Assembly (NCBI GenBank): GCA_037443545.1
Contig: JBBIOD010000005.1
Coordinates: 23,894 to 87,893, forward strand
Length of the DNA stretch: 64,000 bases
From: JASEGV01 sp037443545
GTDB lineage: Bacteria; Bacteroidota; Ignavibacteria; UBA10030; BY39
Direction: 5' to 3'
Position numbers and translations under genes: made by a program. Position 1 is the first letter of the stretch. Each line of letters opens with the position of its first letter. Under the pieces are notes generated by a model. That model was not told where the DNA came from. It did not search any database and saw only the letters and a list, made by a program, of their open reading frames with translations. This document shows positions 8,740-18,248 of the stretch, piece by piece.

Positions 8740-10092
8740 TTAGAGTAATTTTTCCAAAGTATCGTTGATCGTTTCTACACCGATGATTTCGATGTTAGAA
8801 TTTTTATAAAAACTTTTTATATTATTTTTAGGAATGATAATTTTGTTGAATCCTAATTTCTCAGCTTCCTGGATTCTTCGTTCGGGTTGGCTTACAGTTC
8901 GTATCTCGCCACCTAATCCGACTTCTCCGACAGCTATCGTTTTTGAATCGACTGGCAGGTCGCGTAAACTCGAAACAATCGAAGCAGCTATACCAAGATC
9001 GACCGCAGGTTCATCTGTTCGTAAACCGCCTGCGATATTCACAAAAACATCATGATTTGAAAGTTGAACACCTACCCGTTTTTCGAGCACTGCTAATAAC
9101 AATCCCAACCTCCGATAATCGATACCAGTTGTATTTCGCTGGGGCATTCCATAATTCGTCGGCGAAACAAGAGCTTGCACTTCGATCAACAAAGGACGTG
9201 TTCCCTCGATACTTGCCACCACCGTTGAGCCGGATGCGCCAAATATCCTTTCCGATAAAAATACTTCCGATGGATTTTTTACTTCGCATAATCCGGTATC
9301 GTGCATTTCAAAAATTCCTATTTCATTTGTTGAACCAAACCGGTTTTTGATACACCTTAGTATTCGATACGCGTGATGCCGCTCCCCTTCGAATTGCAGA
9401 ACAGTATCCACCATGTGTTCTATTACTTTTGGTCCGGCAATTATTCCTTCCTTCGTAACATGCCCGACCAAAAATATTGGGATATTACTTCCCTTCGCCA
9501 TACGCTGTAACATTGCCGTGCATTCACGAACTTGACCAACACTGCCGGGAGAACTTTCTAACTCGCTTCGATACATCGTTTGAATCGAATCAACAATGAG
9601 AACATCAGGTTTTTGGTCTGCTACAACATTCACAATTTTTTCGAGGTCGGTTTCAGCCATCGGGAAAATTGAATCAGTTGATTGTACCTTGAGACGCTCC
9701 GACCGAAGTTTTAACTGTTGTAACGATTCTTCTCCCGTTACATAAAGAATAATTTTATCGCCGATACTATCAGCAATCTGCAGCATCAGTGTAGATTTTC
9801 CGATACCTGGATCGCCACCGATTAAAGTTACCGAGCCGTGCACAATACCTCCACCCAACACTCGATTGAACTCATTCATCCTCGTTTTAATTCTGGGCTC
9901 TTCTCGGGATTCCACACCTGAAAGGGGTACAACATCAAATATTTTTTGTTTAGAACTTTTTATACCCCTCGAAGTCTTGAATATCTCCTCAATAAAAGTA
10001 TTCCACTCCTCGCAATTCGGGCATTTACCAAGCCAACGGGGCGATTCGTAACCACACGATTGGCAAACATATTTCAGATGTGTTTTCGACAT
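8740..10092 (-). CDS. radA: DNA repair protein RadA
   Basis: RecA-like ATPase and helicase that promotes branch migration in recombination. 450 residues with all diagnostic parts: an N-terminal zinc ribbon (C10, C13, C24, C27), Walker A GGDPGIGKST at 92-101, the RadA signature KNRFG near residue 250 and a C-terminal Lon-protease-like domain with GGLRTDEPAVDLGIAASI. The gene is packed between nadK (2 bases) and rdgB (4 bases). Confidence 0.98.
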   Translation of the reverse strand: MSKTHLKYVCQSCGYESPRWLGKCPNCEEWNTFIEEIFKTSRGIKSSKQKIFDVVPLSGVESREEPRIKTRMNEFNRVLGGGIVHGSVTLIGGDPGIGKSTLMLQIADSIGDKIILYVTGEESLQQLKLRSERLKVQSTDSIFPMAETDLEKIVNVVADQKPDVLIVDSIQTMYRSELESSPGSVGQVRECTAMLQRMAKGSNIPIFLVGHVTKEGIIAGPKVIEHMVDTVLQFEGERHHAYRILRCIKNRFGSTNEIGIFEMHDTGLCEVKNPSEVFLSERIFGASGSTVVASIEGTRPLLIEVQALVSPTNYGMPQRNTTGIDYRRLGLLLAVLEKRVGVQLSNHDVFVNIAGGLRTDEPAVDLGIAASIVSSLRDLPVDSKTIAVGEVGLGGEIRTVSQPERRIQEAEKLGFNKIIIPKNNIKSFYKNSNIEIIGVETINDTLEKLL

Positions 10093-10094
10093 TT

Positions 10095-10973
10095 TTATTT
10101 ACCTGTCCTAATATCTCGTCCCCAAAGTAATTTTGTACGCAATAGTTCAAAATACGAATGTTCTTTCCTCTTTATCAACCTTACCTGATAATTGGCTCTG
10201 CGAATGATAAACTCGACGGGGGTTTTGAAAAATGCATCCTCCTGTCCATCAGCTGAAAGATGGATTGGAACGTCGGTTTTAACTATTACTTTTATAATAC
10301 TATTATCCGGCACAACAACTGCTCGAGCAGTCAACGTATGTGGTGCGATGGGAGTAATTACGAATACATCAGTGCCGGGAGTTACAACCGGACCTCCTGC
10401 TGCAAGAGAGTAAGCAGTGGAACCGGTTGGCGTTGTGATTATTAATCCATCGGCAGAATATCGAACCAAAAATTGTCCATTCACATAAGTTTCCAGTTCG
10501 ATAACCCGCTTATAATTCCCCCTGTCAATCACAATATCATTCAACCCATAATATTTTTTCTTCTTTAAATGTGGAGATGCTTCTAATACTATACGGTTTT
10601 CGATCAGATAATTATGATCGATAATCGACTGTATACTTTTTTTCATTGCGGTTATCGTAACATCGGCAAGGAAACCAAGTTTTCCTAAATTAATTCCGAG
10701 AATCGGAGTTTGATGTTTGCCGACAATCCGCGCGGCAGCGAGCATAGTTCCGTCGCCACCGAATGCAATTAATACATCGCAATTAGCCGGTAGCGATTTA
10801 GATGATGCAACATTACTTTCTTTAAAATTATAACGTTTAAGCTTACCAATTAAAGCAACTACATCATCACTCACAACAAAATCGATTTTCTTTTCACGAA
10901 AATATGAAATCAAATCGATAACAACTTCGGGTAAAGTTGGTTTATGAATATTACCGATAATTCCAAATTTCAT
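10095..10973 (-). CDS. nadK: NAD kinase
   Basis: Phosphorylates NAD to NADP. 292 residues. The signature GGDGT at 72-76 is followed by ILGINLGKLGFLADV, and the conserved TPTGSTAYSLAAGGP motif lies near residue 180. C-terminal SADGQ fits the family. It sits 17 bases after the DUF1844 gene in the minus-strand run. Confidence 0.97.
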   Translation of the reverse strand: MKFGIIGNIHKPTLPEVVIDLISYFREKKIDFVVSDDVVALIGKLKRYNFKESNVASSKSLPANCDVLIAFGGDGTMLAAARIVGKHQTPILGINLGKLGFLADVTITAMKKSIQSIIDHNYLIENRIVLEASPHLKKKKYYGLNDIVIDRGNYKRVIELETYVNGQFLVRYSADGLIITTPTGSTAYSLAAGGPVVTPGTDVFVITPIAPHTLTARAVVVPDNSIIKVIVKTDVPIHLSADGQEDAFFKTPVEFIIRRANYQVRLIKRKEHSYFELLRTKLLWGRDIRTGK

Positions 10974-10990
10974 TGTTGATCCTTTATATA

Positions 10991-11269
10991 TCAGTTTACT
11001 TTTGGTTCTTTAGCGGCTTCGTCCACGTAATTTAATTTTAATTCTTTAAGAACTTCAACAAACATTCGGTTCTCATTTTCTGAAAGATTATTTTTCATTT
11101 TTTGGAATAACATATCTAAAATATCAATCGAAGTTTGTGCCATTTCGAGATTTTTTTCTACTTTATCAGTTATCGGGTTTTTCAATTTCCCCATCTGTTG
11201 AAGGGCTGCTGTTTGAAACATTAGAATTACGTGTGTTAGCAATATTTCATTTTTCTCAAGTTGACTCAT
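10991..11269 (-). CDS. DUF1844 domain protein
   Basis: 92 residues. The pattern LLTHVILMFQTAALQQMGK, the NPITDKVEKNLEMAQTSIDIL stretch and the helical LSENENRMFVEVLKELKLNYV match DUF1844, a small all-helical family of unknown function. It shares an ATGA overlap with the preceding glycosyltransferase, so the two are translationally coupled. Confidence 0.8.
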   Translation of the reverse strand: MSQLEKNEILLTHVILMFQTAALQQMGKLKNPITDKVEKNLEMAQTSIDILDMLFQKMKNNLSENENRMFVEVLKELKLNYVDEAAKEPKVN

Positions 11270-12048
11270 AATAAATCCTTTCTATTAGTTTTCGATAATT
11301 TGATTTCCCACAATTTTGCATATTTTGTAAAAACGTAAGCCGACGAGAGGACTGACAAAACGAAACCGTGCAAGCCATCTAAAAAGCCCCGTTTCAAAAC
11401 AAACATTTTGAAGAAAGTATAAACAGGTTTAATGAGCAAATGCCAAACTCGAAAGGGTATTCTTTTTTCGTCTAAATCGTCGGCAGCAAGCGAGGTATAT
11501 TTATTAAACTTGTTAAAATAATGTAACAGATTATCGTCGGTAAAATGAAGCATATCGTTCTTTAAAGTTCCAATTTCACCAACGAGTTCAAATCTTTCGT
11601 GAACTCTTGAATTGCTGAAAGTTCCGGAATCTTTCCGGAAAAGCCGTACCACATACCCCGGATACCAGCCACAATGGTTTATCCATTTGCCCAAAAAATA
11701 GGCTCTCCGGGCAACTTTATAACCTGAGTATCCTTTGTTCCTATCATTTATTACCGCTATGATTTCGGATTTAAGTTCCTGTGTAACCCGTTCATCCGCA
11801 TCTATTGATAAGATCCAATCGTAGGAGGCATTCTGTATCGCATAATTTTTTGCTTCTGAGTAGCCTTTCCACTCTTGTATAAATATTTTGGAGGTGTATA
11901 GTTTTGCAATTTCAATAGTTTTATCAGTGCTAAACGAATCGACAATAATAATTTCATCAGCCCATTCAACGGATTTTAAACATTGTTCGATATTTCTTTC
12001 CTCGTTGAACGATATTACACACACAGATATTTTTGATTTATTATCCAT
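11266..12048 (-). CDS. Family 2 glycosyltransferase, WaaE/KdtX-like
   Basis: 260 residues, GT-A fold. The N-terminus ISVCVISFNEERNIEQCL, the ADEIIIVDSFSTDKT donor-binding segment and the DAD metal motif at residues 83-85 (LSIDADERVT) match lipopolysaccharide core glycosyltransferases of the WaaE/KdtX group. A hydrophobic or basic patch near the C-terminus suggests membrane association. It is the third of three glycan genes and overlaps the O-antigen ligase-like gene by 8 bases, which supports a role in lipopolysaccharide or surface-glycan assembly. The acceptor sugar cannot be deduced. Confidence 0.88.
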   Translation of the reverse strand: MDNKSKISVCVISFNEERNIEQCLKSVEWADEIIIVDSFSTDKTIEIAKLYTSKIFIQEWKGYSEAKNYAIQNASYDWILSIDADERVTQELKSEIIAVINDRNKGYSGYKVARRAYFLGKWINHCGWYPGYVVRLFRKDSGTFSNSRVHERFELVGEIGTLKNDMLHFTDDNLLHYFNKFNKYTSLAADDLDEKRIPFRVWHLLIKPVYTFFKMFVLKRGFLDGLHGFVLSVLSSAYVFTKYAKLWEIKLSKTNRKDLL

Positions 12049-13210
12049 TCGATGACCGATATTTGCTTATCAACGCTAATATAGAAAGGAAATAAATAAA
12101 CAGCAACGTGATAATAGGGTTCGATAAGAAACCGCCAGCAATAGTCGAAACATAAAAGGCAACCATTGCTAATAATATACCCCAAGTGATATTTTTCAGA
12201 CTATTATTTATATGTTTAGCTTTTAGAATTTTTATAATCGTAGCAAAAATAACAACCGCGAAGTAAATAAATATTAATAAACCTACAATTCCACACTCCA
12301 TATACATTTGCAAAAAATCGTTGTGCCAATTACTGATTCCTTTATCAATTAATTCATTTTTAGATGGAAATATTAAATGAAAAGTATCAAGCCCGAAACC
12401 AAAGATAATCTTCTCATCCCAAATACTAGTTGCTCCTTGCCATAGTGTTGCTCGTTCACTCGTATGCGATAAAGGATTCAGAAGTGTGGAGGCTCGCTGT
12501 AAAACACTTGGAAATATTATCAGCATTAATCCAGCCGCAGTAGCAGACGCTATTAATACACGTCGATTTTTGAAAATACCATAAACCAAAATAATAACCG
12601 CTGTCGCAAGCCAGTGTATCCTGTTAAAAGTAAACATCAGAGCGATCATTGTTAATGTGATTGAAATGATGAAAAACCATCTCTTCGGGAATATCTCTTT
12701 CTGTTGGTTGAGAGCTAAAATTACTCCGATCAGCACCGAAACATACATCCCGAAAGTATAATAACCTGACGTCGTTGACGAAGCACGGCTCTCAAGACCA
12801 AAACCATATTTTGTTATTCCGATAATTGAAGCAACGACTCCTGCAACTACAAACACTTTTATCATTACGTTATATTTTATTTCATCCTGTATATTTATGT
12901 TGTTTGTGAAGAAAAAGAATAAGAAATAATAAATTATTTCCGTCCATAGAGCCGGTGTACTAACATCATAATTTATCGAAAATAGAATCCCTGATAATCT
13001 CGATACGATGAAGAGTAAGACCGGAATATCCAGCGGCGTAGTTTCAATTTTATAATATTTATTTTTAACAATTTTGAATAACCATAAAACAATCAGCATC
13101 AAAGAAACAATTTGTACTATTGCAATCGACAAGATTAATGAGGCAAGAAATAATAATATTCCCCACCAAATTATTTTATCTATTTGATAAGTAGATGCTT
13201 GCTTCAGCAT
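12041..13210 (-). CDS. O-antigen ligase / polymerase family membrane protein
   Basis: 389 residues with about ten membrane helices. The hallmark is a periplasmic loop followed by WHNDFLQMYMECGIVGLLIF near residue 300, the Wzy_C pattern of WaaL-type ligases and Wzy-type polymerases, where the histidine is functionally important. It overlaps the glycosyltransferase genes on both sides by 7-8 bases, so the three form one translational unit. Ligase and polymerase cannot be told apart from sequence alone. Confidence 0.85.
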   Translation of the reverse strand: MLKQASTYQIDKIIWWGILLFLASLILSIAIVQIVSLMLIVLWLFKIVKNKYYKIETTPLDIPVLLFIVSRLSGILFSINYDVSTPALWTEIIYYFLFFFFTNNINIQDEIKYNVMIKVFVVAGVVASIIGITKYGFGLESRASSTTSGYYTFGMYVSVLIGVILALNQQKEIFPKRWFFIISITLTMIALMFTFNRIHWLATAVIILVYGIFKNRRVLIASATAAGLMLIIFPSVLQRASTLLNPLSHTSERATLWQGATSIWDEKIIFGFGLDTFHLIFPSKNELIDKGISNWHNDFLQMYMECGIVGLLIFIYFAVVIFATIIKILKAKHINNSLKNITWGILLAMVAFYVSTIAGGFLSNPIITLLFIYFLSILALISKYRSSNG

Positions 13211-14016
13211 TTATATTCTAAACCGTTTAAACATACAGGTGAATTTCTCTGTATTGTATCGTTATAAATCTTCCAATTATCCTTTAATTCCATCGTTTTT
13301 TTATGGTATAGGTGATACAAAATTGCATAATTCCGAACAGATTTAAAATTTACTCCAAGCAAACGCAATCTAAATTCAACATCACTATCCTCTCCTAATC
13401 CAGCTCCTTCGTATCTCTCGTCGAAACCGTTAATCTTTTCTAACAACGATTTCTCAATTGAAAAATTAGAACCCAAAATCCTTGCTTGTTTCTTGCGATG
13501 AATATTCAATAAAAATCGGTTTCGGATTCCATCTTCCAGACGGGATGCCCTGCCCGTTAATGCATCGCACAATAATCGTAAACTATATTTTTCTACTTTA
13601 CCGTTATAAACATCGGCCGTTGATAATGCGCCTGAAAAATTTTTACTAATCATCACGCGACTTCCGCAAAGAACTGAGTTATGCTCTTTTTCTTCGATAT
13701 GCGATCCGACAAAATTTTTATGAGGGATACAATCGCCATCGATGAATATTAAATATTCAGAATTTGATGATTTAATGGCTGCGTTTAATATTTTGTTTTT
13801 GCGGAAGCCTTTATCCTCCTGCCAAATATGTTTAATCTCGTAACGGAATTCGTTTCTGTAATTTTCAATAAATTGCTTCATCTCGAGCCCTGACCCGTCG
13901 TCGGCAATTATTATTTCAAACCGTTCATAAGTTTGTCGGTTTATACCTGCCAAAACTAATTCGAATTCACGTATTTTATTATAAACCGATATTATTAACG
14001 AAGCATCGGGTTTCAT
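13204..14016 (-). CDS. Family 2 glycosyltransferase with galactosyltransferase-like C-terminal part
   Basis: 270 residues. DASLIISVYNKIREFELVL and EIIIADDGSG are the donor-nucleotide segment, FIDGDCIPH at about 92-100 is the DxD-type metal site, and GAGLGEDSDVEFRLRLLG resembles the ED-containing Glyco_transf_7C region of polymerising galactosyl- and hexosaminyltransferases. KGFRKNKILNAAI between them is also typical of that group. Its stop is immediately after leuS on the transcript (leuS ends at 14017, this ATG is at 14016), and it overlaps the ligase-like gene downstream. Confidence 0.86.
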   Translation of the reverse strand: MKPDASLIISVYNKIREFELVLAGINRQTYERFEIIIADDGSGLEMKQFIENYRNEFRYEIKHIWQEDKGFRKNKILNAAIKSSNSEYLIFIDGDCIPHKNFVGSHIEEKEHNSVLCGSRVMISKNFSGALSTADVYNGKVEKYSLRLLCDALTGRASRLEDGIRNRFLLNIHRKKQARILGSNFSIEKSLLEKINGFDERYEGAGLGEDSDVEFRLRLLGVNFKSVRNYAILYHLYHKKTMELKDNWKIYNDTIQRNSPVCLNGLEYKC

Positions 14017-16539
14017 CTATTTTACTACAATATTAAACAGTTTATTCTTAACGAAAATTGTTTTGACGATGGTTTTACCCTCAAGATGCTTTTTAACCGA
14101 TTCATTCTCGAAAGCTAATTTCTTTACTTCTTCTTCGGCGGAGTCGAGAGAAAGTGGCAGTTTTGCTCTTATTTTTCCGCTAACCTGAACAACCATTTCA
14201 ATTGTCGCAACACGAGTTTTGGCTTCATCGAATTTGGGCCAAGCCTCGTAAGTCAGGGTTTTTGCGGAACCAAATTTTTCCCAAATCTCTTCTGCTATAT
14301 GTGGTGCAAATGGTGCTAACAATAACAGGAAGGATTTTAAAGCCACTAGCGGCTTTATTTCTAAATTTAAAAATTCGTTCACGAATACCATCATCTGCGA
14401 TATTGCAGTGTTGAAATTCAACGTCTCAATGTCCGAGGTTACTTTCTTGATCGTCTGATTTAAAATCCTATCTTGCTCGGCAGTCATTGGCACATCTTGG
14501 ATCGTAGAATTTAAATTACCATTTTCATCGACATACATTCTCCATACACGATTCAAGAAACGGAAAACACCTTCGACACCTTTTGTTGACCACGGTTTGG
14601 TATCTTCGAGCGGTCCCATAAACATCTCGAATAAACGTAAAGCATCTGCCCCATATTCAATTACAACATCGTCAGGGTTTACTACATTTCCCATAGATTT
14701 CGACATTTTTTGACCGTCTTCGCCTAAAATCAGTCCCTGATTCACAAGTCGTTGGAATGGTTCCTTCGTTGAGACATACCCCAAATCGAAAAGGGTTTTG
14801 TGCCAGAATCGTGAGTATAGCAAATGCAGGACAGCATGCTCGGCGCCACCCACGTATAAATCGACAGGCATCCAATATTTTTGTTTTTCTGGAGAGCAAT
14901 GTCCATTATTATTCTGCGAATCTAAATAGCGGAGGTAGTACCAACAAGAACCAGCCCATTGAGGCATCGTGTGAGTTTCGCGGCGATATGTTTTACCGGT
15001 TTTTGGATCAGTATAGTTTAACCATTTTTCGATTGTTGCCAACGGCGATTCACCGGTACCACTCGGTTTGTACGACTCGACATCCGGTAACAAAATCGGC
15101 AACTCGGTTTCTGAAAGGGCTATCGCCATTCCCTCGTCATCATAAACTAACGGGAATGGTTCACCCCAATATCGCTGACGCGAAAATAACCAATCACGCA
15201 ATTTGTAATTTATTATACGCTTCCCAATTTTCTTTTCTTCTAGCCACTTAATAATTTTATCCTTCGACTGTTGGGTAGTGAGACTATCAATTGAAATTTC
15301 ATCGTTCGAAGAATTTATCGCAATTCCTTCCCCCTCGTATGCTCCATTTTTATGATTACCTCCGGAAACAACTTCCACAACCGGTAGGTGATAAGTTTTA
15401 GCAAAATCGTGGTCTCGCTGGTCGTGACCGGGCACAGCCATTATGGCACCCGTTCCGTAGGAGATCAAAACATAATCGGCAATCCAGATAGGAATTTCTT
15501 TTTTTGTAGCTGGGTTAAAAGCACAACCACCTGTAAATACTCCCGTTTTATTTTTTTCTAACGCTGTCCGTTCAATGTCACTCTTTAGTGCTGCTTGGTT
15601 ACGGTATTCTTCAACATCTTCGAAATATTCTGTTGTAGTAATTTTTTCGACTAATTTATGTTCGGGAGCTAGCACTAAATAAGTAGCTCCAAAAAGTGTA
15701 TCGGGACGAGTTGTAAAAACACGGATCGTTTCCTGTGTATTCTTGATTTTAAATTCGATTTCAGCCCCTTCCGATTTTCCTATCCAGTTGCGCTGCATCT
15801 CTTTGATACTTTGGGGCCAATCTAGTTCATCCAAGTCCTTTTCGAGACGATCGGCGTAGGCAGTAATACGCAGCATCCATTGGCGCATCATTTTCCGTTC
15901 AACTTTGTATCCTTTTTCGACCCATTCGTCAACTTCCTCATTAGCTAAGACAGTTCCTAATTCGCCGCACCAATTCACCGGCATTTCAGCAAGGTAAGCA
16001 AGCCGATGTTTCGCGATATATTCGTACTTTTCCTTAGAGCTCAATCCTTCGGGTATCGGTAGTTCAGAAATAGGGCGGGCTTTACCGGTTTTCTTATCAA
16101 ACCACGAATCATATATTTTCAAAAATATCCATTGCGTCCACTTGTAATATTTGGGATCGGTGGTATTAATTTCACGCGACCAATCGTAAGACAAACCCAA
16201 CATTTTGATCTGTCGTTTGAATGTAGAGATATTTTGTTGTGTAGTAGTACTCGGATGGATACCTGTTTGCATTGCGTATCTTTCAGCCGGTAATCCAAAA
16301 GCATCCCACCCCATCGGATGGAGTACATTAAATCCGTTCATCCGTTTGTAGCGAGAAATAATGTCAGTTGCGGTATAACCTTCAGGATGCCCGACGTGTA
16401 AACCGCTTCCGGATGGATACGGAAACATATCAAGAATATAATATTTTGGCTTATCGAAATCTTCTACAACTTTAAAAGTATTGTTTTCGTCCCAATATTG
16501 TTGCCACTTCTTTTCTATTTTATCAAAAGGATAACCCAT
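14017..16539 (-). CDS. leuS: Leucine--tRNA ligase
   Basis: Class I aminoacyl-tRNA synthetase charging tRNA-Leu. 840 residues, a normal bacterial length. The HIGH-type motif appears as PYPSGSGLHVGH at about 41-51 and the KMSKS loop at 611-615. The editing (CP1) domain with TTRPDTLFGATYLVLAPEH and the zinc/leucine-specific region lie between them. It overlaps the upstream amidohydrolase gene by 17 bases and its stop abuts the downstream glycosyltransferase start, so it is embedded in the long minus-strand run. Confidence 0.99.
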   Translation of the reverse strand: MGYPFDKIEKKWQQYWDENNTFKVVEDFDKPKYYILDMFPYPSGSGLHVGHPEGYTATDIISRYKRMNGFNVLHPMGWDAFGLPAERYAMQTGIHPSTTTQQNISTFKRQIKMLGLSYDWSREINTTDPKYYKWTQWIFLKIYDSWFDKKTGKARPISELPIPEGLSSKEKYEYIAKHRLAYLAEMPVNWCGELGTVLANEEVDEWVEKGYKVERKMMRQWMLRITAYADRLEKDLDELDWPQSIKEMQRNWIGKSEGAEIEFKIKNTQETIRVFTTRPDTLFGATYLVLAPEHKLVEKITTTEYFEDVEEYRNQAALKSDIERTALEKNKTGVFTGGCAFNPATKKEIPIWIADYVLISYGTGAIMAVPGHDQRDHDFAKTYHLPVVEVVSGGNHKNGAYEGEGIAINSSNDEISIDSLTTQQSKDKIIKWLEEKKIGKRIINYKLRDWLFSRQRYWGEPFPLVYDDEGMAIALSETELPILLPDVESYKPSGTGESPLATIEKWLNYTDPKTGKTYRRETHTMPQWAGSCWYYLRYLDSQNNNGHCSPEKQKYWMPVDLYVGGAEHAVLHLLYSRFWHKTLFDLGYVSTKEPFQRLVNQGLILGEDGQKMSKSMGNVVNPDDVVIEYGADALRLFEMFMGPLEDTKPWSTKGVEGVFRFLNRVWRMYVDENGNLNSTIQDVPMTAEQDRILNQTIKKVTSDIETLNFNTAISQMMVFVNEFLNLEIKPLVALKSFLLLLAPFAPHIAEEIWEKFGSAKTLTYEAWPKFDEAKTRVATIEMVVQVSGKIRAKLPLSLDSAEEEVKKLAFENESVKKHLEGKTIVKTIFVKNKLFNIVVK

Positions 16540-18202
16540 ATACTACTTTCCCGCCTATTAAAGTCATAACGATTTCAGTATTTAATATTTTGTTCGTAGG
16601 TATAGTCATAATGTCTTGGGAGAGAATTGTTAAATCGGCATACTTATCCACTTCGATTGTACCTTTTTCCTTTTCTTTAAACGCGGCATACGCAGCCCAG
16701 GTTGTATACGCCTTCAATGCTTCTTCCCGCGACATACATTCTTCTGGATACCATCCTCCTTCAGGTTTACCGTCTTGATCGGTTCGAGTTACTGCCGCAT
16801 ACAATCCCCAGAGAGGTTGCATAATGTCGTTTGGGAAATCGGAACCAGCCGGAATGATAGAGCCAGATTTTATCAAAGATTTCCAAGCATAAGCTCCTTT
16901 AACTCTATCGGTTCCTAATCTTGCTTCTGCCCAATCCATATCCGATGTAGAGTGAATTGGCTGCATACTTGGCAATACATTTAATTTTTTGAATCGAGAA
17001 ATATCTTCCGGTAAAAGAACCTGTGCATGTTCAATTCTAAAACGAAAATCATTTTTATTCTCAAATCCAAGTATTTTTTCGTACATGTTCAACACAACAT
17101 GATTGGCACGGTCGCCGATAGCATGAATGCAAACCTGAAAATTCTTTTTGATGGCTTGACGAGTTACTGCCTCCATCGTAGAATCATCGAGTAAAGTAAG
17201 TCCACGGTTTCCCGGATCGTCAGAATAATTTTCAACAAGAGCAGCGCCGCGTGAGCCGAGAGCACCATCAGCGTACATCTTTACAGCGCGGATTGTTAAC
17301 ATACCGTTGCCATAATTCAGCAAGGGTCCGCGTTCACTGAATTCATTCCAGGTCTGGCTTGGTGCATCTACTGCACCGTAAATTCTGATTTTGAGTTTCT
17401 GTTCATCTGCTAATTTTTTGTACACACGAATCGTTTGCGAGTTCAGCCCCATATCGTGTACTTCGGTTAAACCTGCTTTCATACATTCGTCAGCAGCAAG
17501 TAAAATACATCGTTCAACTTCAGCATCGGTGGGAGGAGGAACAATTTTTTCGATTAACTCGGTTGCCTTGTCTATAAACACACCAGTAAGATTGCCGGAA
17601 TTATCACGAATTATTTTACCACCGGGAGGATCAATTGTTGCCGGTGTTATCCCTGCCATTTCAAGCGCTTTTGAATTCACCCAGATTGCATGTCCATCGA
17701 TACGCCCTAAAATTACAGGATTATCGGGAACGGCTGCATCTAATAGTTCTTTTGTCGGAAATTTTTTACCGTCCCAAAGAGTTTGGTCCCATCCCCTGCC
17801 GTAAATCCACTCACCTGTAGGAATTGTTTTCGACTTTTCCATTACCTTCTCGGCAATCTCGTCTGCGGATGTTATTCCAGCAAGCATCAACGAATTCAGC
17901 ATCTGTCCAAAACCGAACATGTGTGCGTGTGCGTCGATAAGTCCAGGAATAACTACATTCCCTTTTAAATCGACACTCTCCGCAACTTCGAAAAGGTCTT
18001 TTAACTCACTCGATTTTCCAACAGCAACTATGTACCCATCTTTGATTGCGATTGCCTCAGCAAGAGGGTTGTTGTTATCGAGAGTATAAATTTTACCATT
18101 GATTAGTAAGAGATCAGCTTTCTTCTCCATAATGAATATCAAATATATTATCAATAAAAGTGTAGCAGCAACTAAAAAATATAAAGCAATCTTATATCTC
18201 AT
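16523..18202 (-). CDS. Membrane-anchored amidohydrolase (YtcJ/AepA-like)
   Basis: 559 residues of the metal-dependent amidohydrolase_3 group. A hydrophobic N-terminal anchor at about 5-24 precedes the catalytic domain, so the enzyme probably faces the periplasm. The metal-binding DAHAH at 90-94 follows VIPGLI, and AIGDRANHVVL and GSDFPNDIMQPLWGLYAAVTR mark the later metal and catalytic segments. Substrates in this group are N-substituted amino acids, amides or formamides and cannot be assigned here. The 46-base gap upstream shows no clear terminator. Confidence 0.9.
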   Translation of the reverse strand: MRYKIALYFLVAATLLLIIYLIFIMEKKADLLLINGKIYTLDNNNPLAEAIAIKDGYIVAVGKSSELKDLFEVAESVDLKGNVVIPGLIDAHAHMFGFGQMLNSLMLAGITSADEIAEKVMEKSKTIPTGEWIYGRGWDQTLWDGKKFPTKELLDAAVPDNPVILGRIDGHAIWVNSKALEMAGITPATIDPPGGKIIRDNSGNLTGVFIDKATELIEKIVPPPTDAEVERCILLAADECMKAGLTEVHDMGLNSQTIRVYKKLADEQKLKIRIYGAVDAPSQTWNEFSERGPLLNYGNGMLTIRAVKMYADGALGSRGAALVENYSDDPGNRGLTLLDDSTMEAVTRQAIKKNFQVCIHAIGDRANHVVLNMYEKILGFENKNDFRFRIEHAQVLLPEDISRFKKLNVLPSMQPIHSTSDMDWAEARLGTDRVKGAYAWKSLIKSGSIIPAGSDFPNDIMQPLWGLYAAVTRTDQDGKPEGGWYPEECMSREEALKAYTTWAAYAAFKEKEKGTIEVDKYADLTILSQDIMTIPTNKILNTEIVMTLIGGKVVYGLSF

Positions 18203-18248
18203 AATTCCGAAAAGGTGTCTTAATTTTGACTTAATATAAAAAGATTAG

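Noticed and set aside
14757..15251. Open frame of 164 codons on the + strand opposite leuS
   Set aside because: It is the antisense shadow of a conserved essential gene; no ribosome binding site or family match.
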